64,000 nt of DNA, from NCBI RefSeq assembly GCF_013450155.1, contig NZ_JACCKD010000001.1, positions 248,001-312,000 of the forward strand. Direction: 5' to 3'. Shown here in pieces: positions 31,996 through 40,527 of this stretch. This stretch comes from Haloechinothrix aidingensis. GTDB taxonomy: Bacteria > Actinomycetota > Actinomycetes > Mycobacteriales > Pseudonocardiaceae. Numbering within the stretch: the first letter of the stretch is position 1; every line of letters starts with the position of its first letter. The notes below the pieces were generated by a model. That model was not told the origin of the DNA, ran no database searches, and worked only from the letters and a program-made list of their open reading frames with translations. Position numbers and translations under genes: made by a program.

Positions 31996-32682
31996 CTACG
32001 CCCCTTGGCCGTACGAGCCCGGCCACTGTTCCCGCGACCAGGCCATTTCCCAGAAGGCCAGCTCGTACCGGCTGCTGCTGAGGAAAACGTCCCGGACCCG
32101 GCTACGGCCGGACTCCGGCAGCTCAGCGCCGATGCCGTCGGTCAGTGTACGCAGCCAGTCCACCAGCTCGGTGAACTCGGAGGACGCGTACATCTCGATC
32201 CAGCGAGCGTAGTCGCCGTCGTCGGGAGCGCCCCGCTCGGCAAGGCCCCTGCCGATCTCGCTGAACCCCCACATGCACGGCAACAGTGCGGCCAGCAGCT
32301 CGGCGAAGTCGCCGATGGCTGCGGTACGCAGCATGAAGTCGGTGTAACCGCGCGTGGTGGGGGCCATCCGCTCGCGCTCAAGGTCGGCCGGGTCGATACC
32401 GATGTCGGTGCAGTACGAGCGGTGCAGCGACATCTCCTGGTGCAGCGTTTCGTGGACGAGGTTGGAGAACTGGCCCATCGTCTCCAGGTCAGGTGCGCGG
32501 GCTGTGGCCAGCGCGAGCACGCGGGAGAACTCGATGAGGAAGAGGTAGTCCTGGCGGATCCAGAAGCGGAACCGCTCCTTGTCGAGGGTCCCGTCGCCGA
32601 TGCCTCGCACGAAGGGGTGGTTGTGCTGGGCCTGCCAGATCTCGTCGGCGCTCGCGCGTAGCTCCTCGCTCAGCCCAGTCAT
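31996..32682 (-). CDS. tenA: TenA-family aminopyrimidine aminohydrolase (thiaminase II)
   Basis: A 228-residue TenA. The catalytic Cys is in LLPCMWGF (C136), with the active-site helix SRYELAFWEMAW near the C-terminus. WIRQDYLFLIEFSRVLALA and HETLHQEMSLHRSYC are characteristic. The enzyme hydrolyses degraded thiamine pyrimidines for salvage. The ATG overlaps the stop of a second TenA-like gene in ATGA. Presence of RibD-type genes on the same transcript suggests a pathway joining thiamine and flavin-type heterocycles. Confidence 0.92.
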   Translation of the reverse strand: MTGLSEELRASADEIWQAQHNHPFVRGIGDGTLDKERFRFWIRQDYLFLIEFSRVLALATARAPDLETMGQFSNLVHETLHQEMSLHRSYCTDIGIDPADLERERMAPTTRGYTDFMLRTAAIGDFAELLAALLPCMWGFSEIGRGLAERGAPDDGDYARWIEMYASSEFTELVDWLRTLTDGIGAELPESGRSRVRDVFLSSSRYELAFWEMAWSREQWPGSYGQGA

Positions 32683-33371
32683 TGGCCGTCTCCCTTCGGT
32701 CGGTCGTTACAGGCGTCCCAGAACATCAGCTCGTAGGCCTGCAGCAGGCGGGCAGCCCTGCGTGCGCGCAGCGGGGAGTCGCCGCAGGCGAGGCCCTCAT
32801 CGACAACGGCGAGCGCCTGTGACTCGAAGTCTGGCGGCGGGGTTGCGAAGAACTCGAAGAACCCGACGACGTCCTCGGGCGCGCTGTACGCGGAGCGCAG
32901 CGCGGCAGCGACCTGAGCGCAGTTCGCGCCCCAGGCGGCGAGGTTGGTGAGGAACGCGAGAGCGACTTCGGCCCGGCTCCCGTTCAACGCCAGCCACGAG
33001 ACGTACGACGGGTATGCCTGTGCCTCGGGACGCGGTTCGTGCATGCGGAAGTCACCGCTGCTCATCCCGAGCCAGTCCGCGAACGTCCCGAGCTTGCCGA
33101 GCGCCGCGCCTTCCCCTTCTGCCATGGTCAGGAAGAACTCGCCTGCGAGCCCGCTGGAGAACCGGGTGGCCAGCTGCGCGAAGCTCCTGCGATCGCTGGA
33201 GACGATCACATGCTGTTCCCCGGCGAGGGCCCGGAGCTGGTGCCGGGAGATCTCCCCGGCGCGCAAGCGATCGAGGAAGGGGTGCTCGCGGATGGCGGCG
33301 TCGGACTCGGCGAGCTCACGTCGCGCCTCGTCGAACAGCTCGCGGGCAGTCGTACCAGACGGTTCGCTCAT
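32679..33371 (-). CDS. Second TenA/PqqC-fold protein
   Basis: A 230-residue helical protein with the haem-oxygenase-like fold of TenA/PqqC. Supporting stretches are HPFLDRLRAGEISRHQLRAL, EQHVIVSSDRRSFAQLA, and a C-terminal QAYELMFWDACND that parallels the TenA end helix. The catalytic TenA Cys is replaced in the middle (AFLTNLAAWGANCAQ has a Cys at another position). It is thus likely catalytically distinct from its neighbour. The ATG at 33371 has GGAG 6 bp upstream. It is the first gene of a four-gene operon. Confidence 0.8.
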   Translation of the reverse strand: MSEPSGTTARELFDEARRELAESDAAIREHPFLDRLRAGEISRHQLRALAGEQHVIVSSDRRSFAQLATRFSSGLAGEFFLTMAEGEGAALGKLGTFADWLGMSSGDFRMHEPRPEAQAYPSYVSWLALNGSRAEVALAFLTNLAAWGANCAQVAAALRSAYSAPEDVVGFFEFFATPPPDFESQALAVVDEGLACGDSPLRARRAARLLQAYELMFWDACNDRPKGDGQ

Positions 33372-33453
33372 CGCTGCTCCATTCCTTCCGGTGCCTGTGT
33401 TCTGTCTACGCGACACAACGCGCCCCTCGCGACCCACCCATCGGCCCAGGGTG

Positions 33454-33508
33454 GGAGCCGAATGTCACGTTTGGCTCCTTCTATGGAACCAATGTCACCT
33501 TCGGCTCC
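33454..33508. repeat. 55-bp dispersed intergenic repeat, copy C
   Basis: Begins GGAGCCGAATGT, has a central GGCTCCTTCTA..GGAACC, and ends GTCACCTTCGGCTCC, the same length as copies A and B. It lies between divergent genes, so here it cannot be a terminator for either unless transcription is antisense. GACCCACCC / GGGTGGG just before it forms an extra stem. Confidence 0.85.
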
Positions 33509-33594
33509 CTCATTGCTTGGCCGTGACGGCGGCAGGGACCGGCTCAGGCCCCCGACCGTGCCCTCCCGGTGAACCGGCCCGATAGCCTCGAGGC

Positions 33595-34242
33595 GTGAAC
33601 GCAGACCCTCCCGGTGCCACGCGAACCCCGGATCGGCAGGTCCTGCGACCGAGGCGGTACTGGTACATCGTCGCCGCAGGCCTCCTCGTCATAGGGCTCG
33701 TCGCCGGTGGCGCGCTCGGTTGGCGTGCCAACGCTACCTACCCGTCGATCGAGGGACAGGTCGCATCCGGCGAGACCGAGCCGGTGGAACTCGACCGCGC
33801 GGGCATGACGATCTACACCGATAAGGCGTTCCTGGATGGTGGTTGCGAGGTCGAGGACCCGGACGGCCAGGAAGTCCCGCTTGATCCTGTCGCCAGTACC
33901 GAGACGGTGACGTTCGACGACACGGCGTGGCAGGTCGTCCTGCGCAGCAGCACGAGCGTCCCGGCAGGGGAGTATGCGGTCTCGTGCTCCTCCGACAGCG
34001 ATGCCGTGTTCGGTGTCGGGCCGGACGCCTCGGTGTTCACCGCCGAGGCGCTGGTGTTCGGGGCCGTCGGCTCGGCGGGCCTCGGTGCGTTCCTGGCGGG
34101 GATGACCACGTTGCTGGTGTTCCTCCGGCGACGGGCCGCTCGCAGGGCTTCGGAGGCGGACACCGCGAACGGGTCCGGCGGCGAACCGGACGGCGACGAC
34201 GGCGCCGGGCTGGGGCAGTACGGATCGCCACCCGACCCCTGA
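33595..34242 (+). CDS. Two-TM membrane protein with an extracytoplasmic domain
   Basis: A 215-residue protein. TM1 is at about 23-42 (WYIVAAGLLVIGLVAGGALGW) and TM2 at about 148-172 (LVFGAVGSAGLGAFLAGMTTLLVFL). The about 105 residues between them face outside, with two Cys (GGCEVEDPD and AVSCSSDSD) that may pair. The C-terminus is acidic and polar. I do not recognise the family, though homologues are common in this group. It starts with GTG and points towards a convergent membrane-protein gene. Confidence 0.75.
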   Translation: MNADPPGATRTPDRQVLRPRRYWYIVAAGLLVIGLVAGGALGWRANATYPSIEGQVASGETEPVELDRAGMTIYTDKAFLDGGCEVEDPDGQEVPLDPVASTETVTFDDTAWQVVLRSSTSVPAGEYAVSCSSDSDAVFGVGPDASVFTAEALVFGAVGSAGLGAFLAGMTTLLVFLRRRAARRASEADTANGSGGEPDGDDGAGLGQYGSPPDP

Positions 34243-34252
34243 GGCGGGATCG

Positions 34253-34690
34253 CTACGACCCCCGGCGGTAGAGCTCGTCGAGCTCGCGATGTGCTGCGAA
34301 GAAATGTCCGAGTTCGGCATGGCGATGCCGGACGATGGCCACGATCTTGATCACGGACAGGCCGCAGACGAGGAACACGATCACGGTCACCCCGAGCAGC
34401 AGCGCGAAGTCGTCGCCGTCCACGGGGCGCTCACCGACCACGCCGACGAGGTGATGCGCGAGGAGGAGGATGGTGACCGCGCCGGACAGCACGGCGAGTG
34501 CTACCTGGCGGGAGAGCAGCTTCGCCCACTGCCGCTTGCGCTCCCGTGCCCGTTCGATGACTTCGGGGTCCAGCGGGTCGTAGCCGAGCTTGCGCTTCAG
34601 CTTGGCCGCTCGTTTCACCACGGTGGCGCTGCCCCGTAGCTCGGGCGGGGGCGTGCCTTCCGGGATGGGGAACGAGTCGTTGTCCGGCAC
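34253..34690 (-). CDS. Small two-TM membrane protein of unknown function
   Basis: A 145-residue protein with a Pro-rich N-terminus (DSFPIPEGTPPPELRG), a basic helix (AAKLKRKLGYD ... RARERKRQWAKLL), and two transmembrane helices at about 62-85 and 94-116. A short His-rich C-terminus (RHRHAELGHFFAAHREL) follows. The function is unknown. It starts with GTG. Confidence 0.72.
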   Translation of the reverse strand: MPDNDSFPIPEGTPPPELRGSATVVKRAAKLKRKLGYDPLDPEVIERARERKRQWAKLLSRQVALAVLSGAVTILLLAHHLVGVVGERPVDGDDFALLLGVTVIVFLVCGLSVIKIVAIVRHRHAELGHFFAAHRELDELYRRGS

Positions 34691-34928
34691 TGTCGGTGCT
34701 CCTGCGCCCGTGGGTGTCGTGGAGTTCCGATCCTAGCCGCGTTGATCGTCATGGCGTGCGTCCTGACGTCCTGCCACGGCAGAGGTAGCGAGGACACGAG
34801 CGCGATCGCCACCGTGCGCGCTGCCGCGGCGGAAAGCATGCCCTCGATCGTGCCTGGAAGTCTCCGTACGCCGTGTCGAGCCGCTCGGTGCCGATCGTCC
34901 CGGTGGGGTGTGGCGGGATCGGTGAGGA

Positions 34929-35084
34929 TCAGGCCGAGGGGGTGGTGGAGTTCTTCCGGCGCCGGATGCCCTTGCGCGGCTTACGCAAGGCATCGAAGTC
35001 GATGGCGACTGCGCCGACCGCCATGGCTATCAGGATGGCGATACCGAGTAGAGCCCCCACCCACGTCGCGACAGTGGTGAACAT
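34929..35084 (-). CDS. Small single-TM membrane protein (51 residues)
   Basis: A 51-codon gene found by reading the minus strand. It runs MFTTVATWVGALLGIAIL, then a continuing hydrophobic stretch with an Ala/Val/Ile run to about residue 28, and a basic cytosolic tail DFDALRKPRKGIRRRKN. The stop is TGA at 34929. AGGGAG lies 9 bp before the ATG. The positive-inside tail gives an N-out orientation. Small size and lack of family recognition lower certainty, but the ribosome-binding site and clean hydrophobic helix support it. Confidence 0.62.
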   Translation of the reverse strand: MFTTVATWVGALLGIAILIAMAVGAVAIDFDALRKPRKGIRRRKNSTTPSA

Positions 35085-35233
35085 TCATGTGCTCCCTGCG
35101 CTTGGGGTATGTCAGTCCCAGGCTGACCGCGACGGGTTCGCGGTGCCATAGGCCAACTGGTTGGAACTGCCGCGCTCGCGTCACTCGAATGGAACAATGA
35201 CACGGAGGTAATCTAGTCAAACCGTACATTCCA

Positions 35234-36067
35234 CTACGAGGTTGCGCTTTGCGCGAGTTCACGCACAGTCTGGACGACCGCGGTTCCGTGGAGCAACACG
35301 CGGTCGTTGTGGTCGGCGCCGCCGACCACGACCGGTTCGGTACCGGCAGCCTCGGCGACCGCGCGGCTCTGCTCGGGAGGGATGATCGAGTCGGCGTCTC
35401 CGTACACGACGCGCACAGGTGTAGCGGACAGCGCACGAACGTTGTCCACCACCGGGTAGCGATCCTTGAGCAGCGTTCGCACCGGCAGGAACGGGTAGTG
35501 GTGCGCGGCAGTCTCGGCCAGCTCGCTGAACGGGGAGCGCAGCACCATCCCCGCCGGCGGGTGTTCGGTGGCCAGCTCGCTGACCACACCACAGCCCAGG
35601 CTCTCACCGAAGTACAGCAGCCGGTCCTGGCGCACTCGCGCCTGCTCGACCAGGTACCCGCGCGCCGCCCGTACGTCCCGCGCCAGGCCGTCCTCGCTCG
35701 GTTTGCCCTCGTTGGCCGCGTAGCCGCGGTAGTCCATCAGCAACACCGACATACCGCGCCGGGTCAGCTGCTCGGCGAGTGGGACGCGCATCGACCGGTT
35801 ACCGCCGTTGCCGGGAGCGACCAGGACGGCGGGAGCTTGCGGATCGTGGTCCTGCCTGCCACCCGCCGGGAAGAACCACGCCGACAGCTCCAACCCGTCG
35901 GCGGTGTGCAGCGTGACATCCTGCCCGCCGGGGAGCACGTCGGACGCGGCAGGCAGGGGACCGGGAGTGGGGAGGTAGATGAGGTTGCGTTGAAACACGT
36001 AGCCGGCTCCCACGGCGAGTCCGAGCACGGTCGCGCCCACGATGGCAATGCTGAACACAGTCCGCAT
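35234..36067 (-). CDS. Membrane-anchored alpha/beta-hydrolase (BEM46/ABHD13-like)
   Basis: A 277-residue protein with an N-terminal hydrophobic anchor (about 5-25) followed by FQRNLIYLPTPGP, which is typical of this subgroup. Catalytic motifs are PAVLVAPGNGGNRS (oxyanion), LMDYRGYAANEGKPSEDG, the nucleophile elbow GESLG, the acid in YGDADSIIPPE and the His in GADHND. It is probably an envelope esterase, thioesterase or peptidase; the substrate is unknown. Confidence 0.86.
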   Translation of the reverse strand: MRTVFSIAIVGATVLGLAVGAGYVFQRNLIYLPTPGPLPAASDVLPGGQDVTLHTADGLELSAWFFPAGGRQDHDPQAPAVLVAPGNGGNRSMRVPLAEQLTRRGMSVLLMDYRGYAANEGKPSEDGLARDVRAARGYLVEQARVRQDRLLYFGESLGCGVVSELATEHPPAGMVLRSPFSELAETAAHHYPFLPVRTLLKDRYPVVDNVRALSATPVRVVYGDADSIIPPEQSRAVAEAAGTEPVVVGGADHNDRVLLHGTAVVQTVRELAQSATS

Positions 36068-36086
36068 CCTGCCTCACCCGGTCAAC

Positions 36087-36165
36087 GCTGAATGACGCTT
36101 TCACTCCTTACGGGTGGTTGAATGACGCTTTCGGTCCCGCTGGTGGACTGACGGCGTCATTCAGC
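36087..36165. repeat. Intergenic repeat element with two direct and one inverted TGAATGACGC motif
   Basis: TGAATGACGCTTTC occurs at 36089-36102 and again at 36119-36132. An inverted GCGTCATTCAGC ends at 36165. The outer pair (GCTGAATGACGC / GCGTCATTCAGC) are perfect complements, so a long hairpin is possible. It is unrelated to the 55-bp repeats. Confidence 0.75.
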
Positions 36166-36171
36166 CCGACC

Positions 36172-37104
36172 TTAGAGCTTGCGGAGGCGGACGCGGTTGA
36201 TCGAGTGGTCCGAGTCCTTGCGTAGCACCAGGGTGGCGCGCGGCCGGGTGGGCAGGATGTTGTCCACCAGGTTGGGCTCGTTGATCGTCGACCACAGGTG
36301 CTGCGCCTCGGATCGGGCGTCCTCGTCGCTGAGCCCGGCCAGGTGATGGAAGTGCGACTCGGGATCGGCGAAGGCGGTGTCGCGCAGCGTGAGGAACCGC
36401 TCGATGTACCAGCGCCGGATGTCCTCGGTATGCGCGTCCACATAGATCGAGAAGTCGAACAGGTCCGACACCGCCAGCCGGGGATGCGGCTGCAGGACGT
36501 TCAGCCCCTCGAGGATCAGGATGTCCGGCTGGCGCACCACGTGCTCCTCGCCCTCGACGCGGTCGTAGAGCTTGTGCGAGTAGACCGGGGCACTGACCTC
36601 GTTCGCGCCGGACTTCACGTCGGTGATGAAACGCAGCAGCGCACGGCGGTCGTAGCTTTCCGGAAAGCCCTTCCGGTGCATGATCCCGCGGCGGATCAGT
36701 TCTTCCCTCGGGTAGAGGAAGCCGTCCGTGGTCACCAGGTCCACGCTCGGATGGTCCGGCCACCGCGCGAGCAGCGTGCGCAGGATCCGCGCCGTTGTCG
36801 ACTTGCCAACCGCCACGCTGCCCGCGATACCGATGACGAACGGCACCTTGGTGCCGCGCGTGTACTCGCCGAGGAATGTCGTGGTCACCTCGTAGAGTTG
36901 CTGACGCGCGGCGACCTGGAGATTGATCAGCCGCGACAGCGGAAGGTACACGTCGGCGACTTCGGCGAGGTCGATCTGCTCACCGAGACCGCGGAGCCGC
37001 ACGAGCTCCTCTGCGGTCAGCGGCAGTGGCGTCGACCTGCGTAGCTCCCGCCACTGCTCACGCGCGAGCTCGACATACGGGGTGAGTTCCCGGACCTTCG
37101 CCAT
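36172..37104 (-). CDS. coaA: Type I pantothenate kinase
   Basis: A 310-residue CoaA, the first and rate-limiting enzyme of coenzyme A synthesis (pantothenate to 4'-phosphopantothenate with ATP). The P-loop GSVAVGKST is at about 95-103. [38 protein letters not shown] and the C-terminal IRLRKL-like NRVRLRKL are all family hallmarks. The ATG at 37104 has GAGGAG upstream. Normal length for the family, free-standing gene. Confidence 0.97.
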   Translation of the reverse strand: MAKVRELTPYVELAREQWRELRRSTPLPLTAEELVRLRGLGEQIDLAEVADVYLPLSRLINLQVAARQQLYEVTTTFLGEYTRGTKVPFVIGIAGSVAVGKSTTARILRTLLARWPDHPSVDLVTTDGFLYPREELIRRGIMHRKGFPESYDRRALLRFITDVKSGANEVSAPVYSHKLYDRVEGEEHVVRQPDILILEGLNVLQPHPRLAVSDLFDFSIYVDAHTEDIRRWYIERFLTLRDTAFADPESHFHHLAGLSDEDARSEAQHLWSTINEPNLVDNILPTRPRATLVLRKDSDHSINRVRLRKL

Positions 37105-37265
37105 CGCTTGACTCCTCAGGTCCAAGGTGCAGGACGGGCAATAGCCACGAAATAAGATGTAAACAGTAAGCGGCGCCGTGTGGGCATGCGCTGTGACCTA
37201 ATCCACCGACATTTCTAGTTTCCGCCGGCCCCGCCCGCACCGCCAGCGGGTTCGGGCGCCGCCGA

Positions 37266-37940
37266 TCACTGCTCCTCCCCGTTCTCGTCCCGGTCGGAGT
37301 CGTCACCGAGCGGGCCCGGCAGGTCGGTGCCCCGGTAGCGCAGCACGATCAGGGTGCCCGCTGCCAGGATCGCAGCGGCCAGCACCGTGAGCACGGTGGC
37401 GGTCACCACACCGAACCGGTCGAGGATCCACTCGGCGATCTGCCTGCTGCCCGAGGTGGGGTCGGTGAGGACGACGGCGACGAAGGCCGCGGCGAGCACG
37501 GTGACCGCCGTGAAGACGATCCTGCGTGGCCACGTGGTCAACTGGGCCTTCTCGTGCAGCACTCGGCCCGCCCGCAGGATCCGGCCGACGCGCAGGATGC
37601 GCAGCGCGCCGATGGCCAGGATCACCCGCAGGATCTGCACGGGGCCGATCACGAAGATGACGGCCGGGACGGTCAGTAACGTGATCCCCACGGTCCACTT
37701 GTGGTTACGAACCCAGTCGAGGATGTCCCCGCTGAGCAGCATCAGAATCAGTGACTCGCCGACGAGCACGCACATCGACGCCCAGTTGAGAACGGTGCCG
37801 ACCTGGGCGGTGAGTCCGTCACCCATGGCCAGGAACACGGCCGGGACCGACACCACGGCTGCGAGGACCACAGGCAGCGCGAGCTGCCGTTCGACCCGTT
37901 CTGCCCGGGTCTTGCGTGCCGATCGTCCGGACGTCGTCAT
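37266..37940 (-). CDS. Voltage-sensor-like membrane protein lacking a pore filter
   Basis: A 224-residue integral membrane protein with five or six transmembrane helices. An S4-like segment has positively charged residues at regular spacing: ILRVILAIGALRILRVGRIL. It resembles the voltage-sensor half of the Kv-like channel at 12550-13326. The region where a filter should lie (SGSRQIAEWILDRFGVVTA) has no TVGYG. It may be a stand-alone voltage sensor, a degenerate channel, or an unrelated membrane protein. The C-terminus is acidic (DDSDRDENGEEQ). Confidence 0.7.
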   Translation of the reverse strand: MTTSGRSARKTRAERVERQLALPVVLAAVVSVPAVFLAMGDGLTAQVGTVLNWASMCVLVGESLILMLLSGDILDWVRNHKWTVGITLLTVPAVIFVIGPVQILRVILAIGALRILRVGRILRAGRVLHEKAQLTTWPRRIVFTAVTVLAAAFVAVVLTDPTSGSRQIAEWILDRFGVVTATVLTVLAAAILAAGTLIVLRYRGTDLPGPLGDDSDRDENGEEQ

Positions 37941-37990
37941 CGACAGCATCCTAAGCGGGCCGGACATGGTGTGCCCGCAGTGTAGGTGTG

Positions 37991-38605
37991 TCAGGCGGAG
38001 CGCTGCCCGAAGCAGTCACTCCAGGCCGCGGAGACGTGCCGGGCACAGTTGAGCGGCTCCACCCCGCCGACGCCGGTTCCGAGCCCCGGCATAGCGATGA
38101 CGTCGATGGCTTCGCGCGCCGGGACATCGAGCTCGACGTCGCCGGTGCGCCAGAACTCGAACACGGCACGCGCTGCCAGGTACGGGTGGACCGTGTCCGT
38201 GGGCAGCTGCTCACCGGGCTCGCGCACGGTCGGTGCGCAGATCAGCCACTTGGGCATCGGTTCGCCGGTCTGCGCGGCGACAGCCTGGCCGACCGGGAGC
38301 TCACCGCCGTGATAGCTGAGGATCGCATTGCGTACGTGCTGCTCGACGCCGGGAAACGCGCGAGCGTAGACACTGTCGATGCCGCCGCGCATCCATCCGT
38401 AGGAGTTCGCGGGACTGACCACGGCGTCGGCATGCACGTCGAGCACGGAACCGTGGTGCACCCGGACGCTGTCACCTGCTGATTCGGCGACCGTGTGCCA
38501 TGCCTCGGTGAGAGCATCATCCACCGAACACAGCACCACTTCCGGCGTGTGCTGCGTCGTCGGCGCCGTCGAGCCACTGCGGGCTGTACCCGATTCGGTG
38601 GTCAC
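37991..38605 (-). CDS. Macrodomain protein (ADP-ribose-binding)
   Basis: A 204-residue protein with a macrodomain. The ligand-binding loop reads DAVVSPANSYGWMRGGIDSV and the second loop IDVIAMPGLGTGVGGVEPL. Macrodomains bind or hydrolyse ADP-ribose derivatives in the cytosol. A hydrophilic N-terminus of about 20 residues precedes. The GTG at 38605 was chosen since AAGGAT lies upstream and longer readings are non-coding. It diverges from pheA. Confidence 0.87.
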   Translation of the reverse strand: MTTESGTARSGSTAPTTQHTPEVVLCSVDDALTEAWHTVAESAGDSVRVHHGSVLDVHADAVVSPANSYGWMRGGIDSVYARAFPGVEQHVRNAILSYHGGELPVGQAVAAQTGEPMPKWLICAPTVREPGEQLPTDTVHPYLAARAVFEFWRTGDVELDVPAREAIDVIAMPGLGTGVGGVEPLNCARHVSAAWSDCFGQRSA

Positions 38606-38766
38606 ATCCTTAGTGTGACAAAGAAGCCAGAGTAGGTTAACCGACGCGCCCATCCGGCATCTGAGTGAAATCGATAACAGGATGCAGCCCGGCGTGCACT
38701 GGGGGTGTTCGGTAGTGACGTGGACCACGTGTGCCGCGAGCAGGGACGATTGCGTACTCTGCTGTC

Positions 38767-39687
38767 GTGTACAGGATTGCATACTTCGGTCCGGAAGGGA
38801 CCTTCACCGAGCAGGCGGCACGTTACCTGGCCGGCGGCGACACCCACGCCGAGCTCGTACCGTACGAGACGATCGCGCAGGCCATGGCGGCAGTCCGTGA
38901 CGGTGAGACGTCCGCGGCGTGTGTTCCTGTGGAGAACTCCGTCGAGGGGCCGGTAACGGCGACGCTGGACGAGCTGGCCGAGGACGAGCCCCTTGTGGCC
39001 ACGGCCGAAGCCCTGCTGCCCATCCATTTCACCGTCCTCGCGGGCAGCGGTGTCCGGGCGGAGGAGATCGGTACCGTCGCCAGCCATCCCCATGCCTTGG
39101 CGCAGGTACGGCACTGGCTGGACGTGAACCTGCCGTCCGCCCGGCATGTCGCGACATCGTCGACCGCCGCGGCCGCGCTGGCGGTGCAGCAGGGCGAGTA
39201 CGACGCCGCGGTGGCTGCCCCGGTAGCCGCGGAACGCTACGGCTTACCCAGCATCGCCACCGAGGTCGCCGACGTCGAGGACGCCCGCACCCGCTTCCTG
39301 CTGCTCACCCGGCCAGGTACGCTGCCGGAGCCGACCGGTTGCGACCGCACGTCGGTCGTGGCCGCGGCAGCGAACCGGACGGGAGCGCTGTCCGAGCTGC
39401 TGACCGAGCTGGCCTTCCGTGGCATCAACCTGACCAGGCTGGACGCGCGGCCGATCAAGGGTGGCTTCGGCGAGTACCGGTTCTTCATCGACTTCGAGGG
39501 CCACGTCGCCGAGCCGCGCATCGGGGACGCTCTCGCCGCCTTGCGCAGGCGATGTGCGGTCCGGTTCCTGGGGTCGCACCCGCGTGCGGACGGGGTGCGC
39601 GCGAGCATCCAGCCGTCCGCGGGGAACGAGGACTTCGTCAGCGCGGCGGACTGGGTGGAGTCGGTCCGGCGCGGCGACACGGCCTGA
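38767..39687 (+). CDS. pheA: Prephenate dehydratase
   Basis: A 306-residue monofunctional prephenate dehydratase of phenylalanine synthesis (prephenate to phenylpyruvate). It begins with YRIAYFGPEGTFTEQAA. The catalytic region shows CVPVENSVEGPVTATLD, VASHPHALAQ and ATSSTAAAALAV, with the essential Thr in LEDARTRFLLL-type sequence (DVEDARTRFLLLT). A C-terminal ACT domain (NRTGALSELLTELAFRGINL and LDARPIKGGFGEYRFFID) binds phenylalanine for feedback control. The GTG at 38767 starts the family sequence. Confidence 0.96.
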   Translation: MYRIAYFGPEGTFTEQAARYLAGGDTHAELVPYETIAQAMAAVRDGETSAACVPVENSVEGPVTATLDELAEDEPLVATAEALLPIHFTVLAGSGVRAEEIGTVASHPHALAQVRHWLDVNLPSARHVATSSTAAAALAVQQGEYDAAVAAPVAAERYGLPSIATEVADVEDARTRFLLLTRPGTLPEPTGCDRTSVVAAAANRTGALSELLTELAFRGINLTRLDARPIKGGFGEYRFFIDFEGHVAEPRIGDALAALRRRCAVRFLGSHPRADGVRASIQPSAGNEDFVSAADWVESVRRGDTA

Positions 39688-39855
39688 GCTGCGTGCCTTT
39701 CCTGCGGGAGACCGGCCGGCGCGTTCACGTAGTGAAACGGTGCGGGGCCCGGTAGCGACGTTACGGCAGAGTGGAACCAGTGGCGTATCCACGTGGCCGG
39801 TACGCGGCTGGACGCTCGGGCCTGGGGTCGTCCTGACAGAGATTGGACAGTTGAC

Positions 39856-40485
39856 GTGAAATTGAAACTCGTTCGGCACGCGGAGAGTACCGCCAATGTG
39901 CGGAAGGCGATCAGTACGAAGCTTCCGGGCCCGCCGCTGAGTGATGTGGGCAGGCAGCAGGCCGACGAGCTCGCCGCTCGGCTGCGTGCCGACCCTGTTG
40001 TGGCCGTGTACAGCTCGTTGGCCACACGCGCCCAGCAGACCGCGACGCCGGTGGCGGCGGCACACGGGGTGGATCTTCAGGTCATCGACGGGGTGCACGA
40101 GGTGTTCGTCGGTGAGCTGGAGGACCGCACCGACCGGGAAGGGATCGAGGCCTACGCGCAGGTGTTCTTCCCGTGGATTCAGGGCGAGCTGCACCATGCG
40201 ATGCCGGGTGGGGAGAGCGGCATCGAGGTTCGCGACCGGTTCGTGGCCGCGATCTCCGAGGTCAGGGCCAAGCATGAGGAGGAGGACCCGGACGGCACCG
40301 TCGTCATGGTCAGTCACGGCGGCGTGATGCGTCTCGGTGTGGAGTTGCTCGCCGACAACGTTCCACGGTCGGCCCGGCTGTCCGGGTTGATCGCCAACAC
40401 CGGAGCCGTGGTGCTGGAGGCGCATCGCGACGGTCGATGGCGGTGTGTCGCCTGGGACGGTGTCGAGCTGCCCCGTCACGGTTGA
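39856..40485 (+). CDS. Histidine phosphatase (phosphoglycerate mutase-like)
   Basis: A 209-residue histidine phosphatase superfamily enzyme. The phospho-accepting His is in KLVRHAEST (residue 8). The second conserved region is VYSSLATRAQQTATPV, and the late His lies in VVMVSHGGVMRLGVE. It is normal in length for a broad-specificity cofactor-independent phosphatase. The GTG at 39856 begins directly at the family sequence. In actinobacteria it commonly follows pheA; here the gap is 168 bp. Confidence 0.92.
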   Translation: MKLKLVRHAESTANVRKAISTKLPGPPLSDVGRQQADELAARLRADPVVAVYSSLATRAQQTATPVAAAHGVDLQVIDGVHEVFVGELEDRTDREGIEAYAQVFFPWIQGELHHAMPGGESGIEVRDRFVAAISEVRAKHEEEDPDGTVVMVSHGGVMRLGVELLADNVPRSARLSGLIANTGAVVLEAHRDGRWRCVAWDGVELPRHG

Positions 40486-40527
40486 TCGTTGCCGGGCCGC
40501 TCGGCCTGTGCCTGGGCCTGCGGCCGC

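Noticed and set aside
34742-35080. Plus-strand frame starting MIVMACVLTSCHG that resembles a lipobox
   Set aside because: After the first residues it becomes Arg/Trp/Ser-rich without a domain, and a better small gene lies on the opposite strand at 34929-35084.
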